A stretch of DNA of 13,144 nt from Stephanodiscus triporus. Lineage: Eukaryota; Bacillariophyta; Thalassiosirophyceae; Thalassiosirales; Thalassiosiraceae. A program made the position numbers and the translations under genes. This document shows, in pieces, positions 7,645 to 13,144 of the stretch. The notes beneath the pieces are model-generated. The model ran no database searches, was not told the DNA's origin, and saw only the letters and a program-made list of their open reading frames with translations. Each line of letters opens with the position of its first letter. Positions within the stretch are counted from its first letter, which is position 1. The stretch is taken from positions 1 to 13,144 of the forward strand of contig JALLAZ010000640.1 of NCBI GenBank assembly GCA_036939755.1. Reading direction: 5' to 3'.

Positions 7645-9875
7645 TCAAGATAAAGGTTTAATGTTGTGTCGATTTTTGTTCTTTTGTTCTTTGCGCAATT
7701 TTGTTGGCACGCAAAAAAGTCGAAAAATACAAAGACGTGTGGTATTTACAATATTGGCTCCCAGGGCACCCATTTTACTTGATAAAGTACGATTTGCTAA
7801 TACAACGTGCCTGGCATGGCAGAACTTGCAAATCCACTTCCCAGGGTTACAGGAGCAATAGGTTTTGACCCGTTTGGGTCGCTCACCGCAATTCTTGATG
7901 TCGCAGGGGTAGTTCTGGTACCGGAGTTTTGCCGTGCATTCCCACCAGCCGTTCTTGAACCTCGTTGCGTGCGGTGGCACATTCATCAACTGATGGATTG
8001 TAGCCAAAGTGCTCTGCTTGACCTGATCCTCCTGCACAATCCATCTGTTCTTAATCAACTGCCACGCCAGCTTGTGGTGGAAACTCTGGACTGTCGGTGT
8101 GGGATCGGGACGACAAAAGAAACGGTATGCAAGGAAGGCATTTACCTCGCAAACCGCCATGACAAACGAGAATACTTGCATCTCCCAGCAAGTTGCTGTC
8201 ATCGTATGCGCGATTGAAGGGAGCAAATGACGCAAGTTGTTGCGGTCATCGACGGTGTGACGATACTTGTAGTGCCAGTTGTACATAAGAGGGAGTCGCA
8301 TCGCCTTCATTCTGGCCACCCCCCCTTCAGTCCAATACCGCTTCTGCGGTTTGCAATCGTCGGTCACAACAATTGGTCCCCCTGTGGCCATCATTTTCAT
8401 AACGTAGGAGGGCTCATTAAGTCCCCACAAGAAGTATTCCTCCCCATCCAGCTTCCCCGAGATCGCCGCGGACTCTCCCACCTCCTGATTGTCGAACATC
8501 CTGTCCATGGCCTTGCCAGGAACATGGTATGGCCAGAACTGATGTTTTTTGATTACCACACATGTGAAGAGGCCAGCTTTCTTCAATGTGACGAGGCCTG
8601 TCAAGACACAGAACCCTGAGTCAAGAATGACGTAGCGTCCTGTCAAATAATATGCGTGAGCATCCTCATCAATAGTCCTGCCATCTTCCCCAATGAGCTG
8701 TAGTTCTTGAAAATCTGAGGTGGATGATCCTTCCCCTCAACCATCTCCATCAAAAACATAATCCCTGACACTCCACAGCATGCCGTATGGTATTCATTAC
8801 CGATGGGTGGGGTTTGCGCGGACAAAACACCCACCTGGGGCAAGTCCATTGGCTGTGCCAGATGGACATGGACTCATCAAGGCATAATGCCCATCCCGCA
8901 GAAAAGATTTTCTTCATGTGCTTGTTCCACGCGTAGATCATATCCCGAATCTCCCAAAACTTATTGCCGAAGGCCGGAGGCGCCTTATTTGTGAAGCGCA
9001 ACGCTGATGTAATTGCCAAAAAGCAGCGCCACGACATGTACCTGTTGAAGGTAAACGACGGTGTGTTGTTCTCCTTGTCCTCCGAATCCACCGTTGTTCT
9101 CATTGGCGTGGTTCTCCAAAAATAGTCCGGCGATTTCAGGTAGCACGACATTATCAGCAGCCACATGCCGATGTAGCGCATCATCTCCCCCAGCGTCATA
9201 CGCGCATTATCTGCCGCGAGATGGGCGAATATTTTCAAAGAAATAAAGCGGAAAGAGGTGTAGGAAGATCTCCGTGTAGGACTTGCCTTGGGGGGTCCAG
9301 TCGTTTGTAAATTTTGGATCGTTGTAGAGTGATCCCTGCATCATTGCTAGGCGATGGATGCCATCCCAGCCCCACTCCTGCCCTTCGTAGAGACCGGCCC
9401 CATGCGGGCGGGGCGCGTTGGCCGCAGGGACATTTTCTGGGGTGGGATTGTTGTTGTTGTCGACCTCGAATCCCATGTTTCGAATGAGGGCAATATCTTC
9501 TGTCCAATTTTGAGCGTTGAAGACAAACTCCGTGATTTCTTTGCCCTGCTCATTTATTGTATTGAGATTAGGCCCCCCCAGTGCTGCAGCTGCCACCCCG
9601 TCTGCATCCCAAAGTAGATGGCCAGGCACTTGCTCAATCACAGTAGCCCATCGCTCGGCGGAACTGAGCAGAATGCCAGGGATAGTTTCGCTCCGGGTCA
9701 AAATGGATACTCCACGCAACAAAATATGTACAACACGTTTGAAGCCCTCAGAGACGACAGTGATGATGATATGGTCACTACGATCACACTCATCATGAAT
9801 GTCGCAGCCTCCGCCACGGCAACTCCCACGGCCGGAACGTTTAGCACGGCCACGACCGGAGTGCCCTCCGTTCAT
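7645..9875 (-). mobile_element. Decayed piggyBac-type DNA transposon
   Basis: The region is covered on the minus strand by pieces of one piggyBac-family transposase. Family elements normally insert at TTAA and end in short inverted repeats. I found no convincing terminal inverted repeat pair: the only TTAA near the 3' side (7658-7661) lies inside the coding sequence. The lower edge is set by the transposase stop at 7645 and lies 60 bp from the LRR fragment. The upper edge is uncertain between about 9620 and 9875, because the minus-strand frame continues there over sequence that looks like copia gag on the plus strand. The copy is probably an old, end-eroded insertion that cannot move by itself. 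Confidence 0.7.
7645..9875 (-). pseudogene. PiggyBac-family transposase (DDE) remnant in four frame segments
   Basis: Segment A (9875 to about 9240) is the N-terminal region, with EWGWDGIHRLAMM and FTNDWTPQGKSYTEIFLH. Segment B (9238 to about 8806) has TLGEMMRYIGMWLLIMSCY, SFTFNRYMSWRCFLAI and LCLDESMSIW; its Asp codon at 8878-8876 is the probable first catalytic Asp. Segment C (about 8806-8717) has GNEYHTACCGVSGIMF. Segment D (about 8716-7645) has VILDSGFCVLTG, with the second Asp at 8622-8620, then WTEGGVARMKAMRLPLMYNW and HTVDDRNNLRH, with the third Asp at 8250-8245. It ends in the Cys-rich zinc-binding C-terminal domain, CDIKNCGERP to KWICKFCHARH. Frame changes near 9240, 8805 and 8715 break the gene, yet all three acidic residues survive. 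The order and motifs identify the family with good certainty. The start codon cannot be placed. Confidence 0.82.
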
Positions 9876-10471
9876 GCGGAGATCGCGGCTGCCATCAACC
9901 AGCTATCGGTGAATCAAACTGCGATCATGTCACAGATGGCGGCTTTGTCCTTCGCGCCGGCGCCTCACAATCCACACCATGCGAGGAATGTTGTTCATGT
10001 GCCCCCTATTCAACAGCTTGCCATCCCAGTTCAGCAGCAGTTTCCTGTCGGGGATTTCATCGTGAGCCGCGGTGGATGACGTGGGGGTAGAGGACGCGGA
10101 CGCGGTCATGGGGGCCGTGGGAGGACACCGTTTGCTGACTTCGTGCGCATGCAAGGAGGCGTGGGCTCGGGCACCCTGGGCCAACTTGTCCCATATGGTG
10201 GTGGCATCGTCCCACCCATTACCACAGGAATCCCGCAGCACAGGAACCCCGACTACTCCAACATCTACAAATGCCATAACAATTGGAAAGTGTGTTTTTC
10301 GTGTGGGTTTGATATCAAAGATGGGCACACTTCTCTGACATGCCCATTCAAAAAACAAATCACTAGCAGGCGTTCTCTCGCAAGAACGCGCAGCAGTTCA
10401 TCAATGCAGGGTATTACCCGTGCACCAAGGGGATGCACAAGACGGTGTTGCCGGGCCAGAGGATCACCTGA
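9618..10471 (+). pseudogene. Copia gag (nucleocapsid) remnant
   Basis: Gag packages the element's RNA. The frame runs from about 9618 through NMYNTFEALRDDSDDD, a low-complexity Ala/Thr region, INQLSVNQTAIMSQMAALSF and PPIQQLAIPVQQQFPVG. It then meets an in-frame TGA at 10077-10079 inside an Arg-Gly-rich tract (GG, stop, RGGRGRGRGHGGRGR) and carries on in the same frame. A zinc knuckle CFSCGFDIKDGHTSLTC (C-X2-C-X7-H-X4-C) follows near 10290-10343. A frameshift near 10370 then moves the match to the frame of NAQQFINAGYYPCTKGMHKT, which ends with TGA at 10469-10471. The TGA would be one C-to-T change from CGA (Arg). The true start is unclear and may have been lost. Confidence 0.7.
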
Positions 10472-10508
10472 CGGTGTGGGGTGGAGTATATAAACACAAA
10501 TAGTGGGG

Positions 10509-11207
10509 TTAGATGACATTAGCATATTTGAAGCATACAAAGCATACTTCAACGAGTTGGAACAAAAAGGGTTCAAACCGAAATTGAACATCATGGACAA
10601 TCAAGCAACCAAGCATATTAAAAAGTTTCTCACCAAAAATGACTGTCGATTGCAGGTCGTCAAGCCGCCAACCATCGTGTAAATGCTGCCGAACTTGCCA
10701 TCCAGACTTTCAAGGGGGTGTTCATTTCTGCCCTAGCCACAACGGACAGCGACTTCCCGCTCCAGCTGTGCTCCGGCAGTTGCGAGTTGATCCAACGAAA
10801 TCAGTGTATGAAATCCTCAACGGCCCATATGACTGGAACCGTTACCCCTTGCCCCTCTTGACTGCAAGGCCATCGTGTATGAAGACGGCAATACCCATGG
10901 GTCATGGGCATTGAGGGGTGTCGACGCGTTTTATCTGGGCCCGGCAAAAGATCACTACCGGTGTGATTTATATTATGTACTGGAGACCCGTGCTTACCGC
11001 GTCTCGGGGTCGACAGAGCTGTTTCCACAGCATTGCCAATTGCCGGCCCTCACTCCGCATCAACATTTCCGTGCGTTAACCGATGAGCTGGCAGAAAACA
11101 CTGCCATTGCAGGTGCAACGGACAAGGGGCGCCGACTCCTCAAACTTCTCGGAGCTCGCATCAACGATATCCTCGACCCTCCCCTGTTTCGGACACACAA
11201 AGGGTGA
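10509..11207 (+). pseudogene. Copia integrase remnant, C-terminal part only
   Basis: Integrase inserts the DNA copy into the genome. Sequence from 10509 reads FEAYKAYFNELEQKGFKP, then LNIMDNQATKHIKKFLT, where the Asp of MDN is the expected second catalytic residue. A frameshift near 10665 leads to NHRVNAAELAIQTFKG, carrying the expected Glu, and FISALATTDSDFPLQL. A further change of frame near 10800-10870 precedes GSWALRGVDAFYLGPAKDH and ETRAYRVSGSTELFPQHC, the usual C-terminal pattern. The first catalytic Asp and the zinc-binding N-terminus are absent, so the product could not be active. The call rests on motif order and recalled similarity to diatom copia elements. Confidence 0.68.
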
Positions 11208-12600
11208 TCATGGACCAGCAACGCGAGGCATGTGAGGACGAACAAAGGGTGATTGATGAATCACCCATCATCACACTCCCCCGACTCACCAATGCTCAAC
11301 CCATCGCACTCACTCGTAATCCAACAGCCAAGCGAGATTTACCATGCAATCAATTTGCTTACCATCAAAGAGGCCGCATCACTCAACACCCTTCACAACC
11401 CTCGCAAGCTTGTCCAACATGCCAAGATCCCCGTCAATTTCGAACACTACACCAACCCGATGGTACACCCAGTCACCGGCCGGACCATATCAAGTTACAA
11501 AAAGTTAATGCACGATCCCGTGATGGCTGAGGTGTGGCAAACTGCCTTCGGCAAAGACTTTGGCGGCATGGCACAGGGGTGCAACAAAACAGGTACAAAA
11601 GGCACGAACGCCATGTCTGTAATGACACACAATGAAATATTGCATGCATTGGCGGCAAAGACGTTTTTTACACACGCCAATCCTGTCGTCGACTACCGCC
11701 CACAAAAGGATGACCCCCATCCCATCCGCATCACCGCCAGCAGCAACTGAGTCACTTATGAAGGGAATACTTCCATCCGCACAGCTGATATTGACACAGC
11801 AAAAATGCATTGGAACAGCGTTGTCAGCTGTGCCTCGATATAAAAAATTTTATCTCACCGCTGCCCTCGAGTATTTCGAGTACATGAAAATTCCCTTCTC
11901 CTTATTTCCGTCATGGTCAATCGAACAGTATAATTTGAAAGAGTTAGCCTTCGATGGATGGGTACACATCGAAATGCGCCGCACGGTCTGGGGCTTACCG
12001 CAAGCTGGGATTCTCACCTTTTGGATACTCCGAAAGCATCAACACGCCTGGATTATGGAAGCATGAATCCCGCCCTATCTCCTTCACCCTCGTCGTCGAT
12101 GATTTTGGGGTGAAATACAGTACAAGGGAGGACGTTGATCATTTGATTGCAAGCATCAAAAGCACATACACACTCACGGAAGATTGGTCGGGGAATTTAT
12201 ATTGCGGCATCACACTTGATTGGGACTATGTCAACAGGACGGTCGACATCTCCATGCTGAGGTACATCAAGAAAAAATTACAGGAGTACAAACATGTCAT
12301 GCCAAAAAAGTTGCAAACATGCCCATACTCGCCTGAACCCAAACATTTCGGAACCGAGGCACACACGCCCCTCCCCCCTGATTCGTCCCCCAAACTTGAT
12401 GCGAACGGAATCAAACGCATGCAAAAAATTGTCGGCAGCATTTTATACTATTACGCTTGCGAGGTGGATATGACTGTGTTGATGGCCTTAAGTTTGATTG
12501 CGGTTGAACAAACAAAGGCGACGGAGACAACAATGAGTCGTTGCATACAACTATTGGGTTACCTATCTGGCCAATCTGACGCCAAAGTACGTTTTCATGC
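11204..12600 (+). pseudogene. Copia reverse transcriptase remnant
   Basis: Reverse transcriptase copies the element RNA into DNA. The linker region (ESPIITLPRLTNAQPI, 11204-11340) changes frame near 11340. The next segment holds HYTNPMVHPVTGRTISSYKK and WQTAFGKDFGGMAQG, followed by an in-frame TGA at 11748-11750. Frame changes near 11820-11850 fall in motif A (the LDIKNFYL region). MRRTVWGLPQAGIL follows near 11965-12020. A loss of roughly 10 codons near 12015 then leads into a long open frame to 12892 with VVDDFGVKY. Its two Asp codons at 12098-12103 correspond to the YVDD active site. LYCGITLDWDY and VDISMLRYIKKKLQEYKH follow as expected. The motif C segment is open, but the whole is not translatable as one protein. 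Confidence 0.78.
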
Positions 12601-13144
12601 ATCCGACATGATCTTGAACTTACACTCGGATACATCATATCTTTCGGAAGCAAAGGCCTACAGAAGGGCGTGTGGCCATTTTTTCTTAGGATGGATGCCG
12701 CGCAATGGCAAACCCATCCGACTTAATGGGGCTTTCCACGTGAGCACAACTATTTTGCATTTTGTGGTCGCGTCCGCTGCCGAGGCGGAGCTCGGCGCCC
12801 TCTACCACAATTGCCAAACGGGGATAATTTTTCGTCTGACACTGGCGGACATGGGGCATCCCCAGTACATTGTGACAATGCCACAGCTGTAGGCATTGCA
12901 AACAATTTGATCAAGTGTCAACATTCCAGATCTATGGAAATGCATTTTTTCTGGATTGGGGATAAAGTTGCCCAGGAAATGTACCACCTTCAATGGCGCC
13001 CAGGGCAAGAAAACCTGGCTGATTACCAAAGTAAACATCACATCGGGTCCCACCATGTCTCCGTGCGACTGTGGTACTTACATATGGCTAATTCCCCCCG
13101 GGTATTACCTCGGGCGGTGAGGCCTAGCGCACTGAAAGGGTGTG
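12601..13144 (+). pseudogene. Copia RNase H domain, frameshifted, partial at window end
   Basis: RNase H removes the RNA strand during reverse transcription. The open frame of the reverse transcriptase continues into NLHSDTSYLSEAKA, with an expected catalytic Asp at 12629-12631, and ASAAEAELGALYHNCQTG, with the catalytic Glu. It then loses frame at about 12862. The match continues one frame over from 12865 as VHCDNATAVGIANN, MEMHFFWIGDKVAQEMYHL and RPGQENLADYQSKHHIG. That frame is open to the end of the window (ending near ALKGC). The break lies between the Glu and third-acidic-residue motifs. The rest of the element lies beyond 13144. Confidence 0.78.

Larger units (their letters stand above)
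9618..13144 (+). mobile_element. Ty1/copia-type LTR retroelement, internally deleted and degenerate, continuing past the window end
   Basis: Gag, integrase, reverse transcriptase and RNase H follow in copia order (integrase before reverse transcriptase) on the plus strand, and the style is that of diatom copia elements. No 5' LTR was recognised before gag; instead, piggyBac sequence lies directly upstream. No protease (D-S/T-G) and no first half of the integrase (HHCC zinc finger and first Asp) lie between the gag stop at 10471 and the integrase match at 10509, so at least about 1 kb has been lost there relative to a complete copia element. The coding part remains open to position 13144, so any 3' LTR is outside the window. 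Confidence 0.8.

Noticed and set aside
7658..7661. TTAA as the piggyBac target-site duplication
   Set aside because: It lies within the last codons of the transposase, and no matching inverted repeat starts there.
7661..8619. Plus-strand open frames across the piggyBac region
   Set aside because: They oppose the minus-strand frame carrying VILDSG, VDDRNN and the Cys-rich domain, and have no motifs of their own.
4813..11750. An alternative genetic code in which TAG or TGA is read as sense
   Set aside because: Intact genes here end with TGA (P5CR-like, plastid protein), TAA (MsrA-like) and TAG (dehydrogenase), and the internal stops occur only in sequences that also carry frameshifts.

Overview
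This window is eukaryotic nuclear DNA, most likely from a diatom or a close photosynthetic stramenopile (inference). The genes carry short GT-AG introns (81 to 219 bp). Three genes begin with a signal peptide followed by a transit-peptide-like stretch with Phe at the likely cleavage point, the pattern known from diatom plastid import. The right side holds a Ty1/copia-type retroelement resembling those common in diatom genomes. No rRNA, tRNA, CRISPR array or bacterial operon was seen.

Left part (1-4300, GC-rich). A short repeat and palindrome block (48-103) precedes a four-exon gene for a pyrroline-5-carboxylate-reductase-like NAD(P) oxidoreductase (148-1882, +). It converges on a two-exon gene for an unrecognised, probably plastid protein with a poly-acidic tail (2097-3125, -); the 214 bp between their stop codons shows nothing recognisable. 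That second gene diverges across 286 bp from a single-exon MsrA-like methionine sulfoxide reductase (3412-4281, +), which lacks some usual active-site neighbours and has an extra C-terminal hydrophobic segment. The 155 bp after it (4282-4436) shows no gene.

Middle part (4300-7600, less GC-rich). A UMP-CMP kinase 2-like gene (4437-5322, -) is broken by an in-frame TAG and a frameshift. It diverges from an apparently intact four-exon short-chain dehydrogenase of the FabG/HSD17B8 type (5478-6633, +), which has a 28-nt micro-exon and an 81-bp in-frame intron. Tail to tail with it lies a broken leucine-rich-repeat gene (6695-7585, -) whose 5' end abuts transposon sequence.

Right part (7600-13144) is decayed mobile DNA. 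A piggyBac-type transposase on the minus strand (7645 to about 9650-9875) is split over four reading-frame segments. Facing away from it is a copia-type element on the plus strand (about 9620 to the window end). It has gag with a zinc knuckle, a partial integrase, reverse transcriptase and RNase H, but no 5' LTR, no protease and no first half of the integrase, and it has several stops and frameshifts. Both look unable to move on their own.

Overall: four apparently functional genes (three probably plastid-directed, one NAD-type reductase), two broken cellular genes, and two decayed transposons. No convincing new multi-gene system was found. The most unusual intact items are the divergent MsrA-like protein and its divergently transcribed, unrecognised plastid neighbour.
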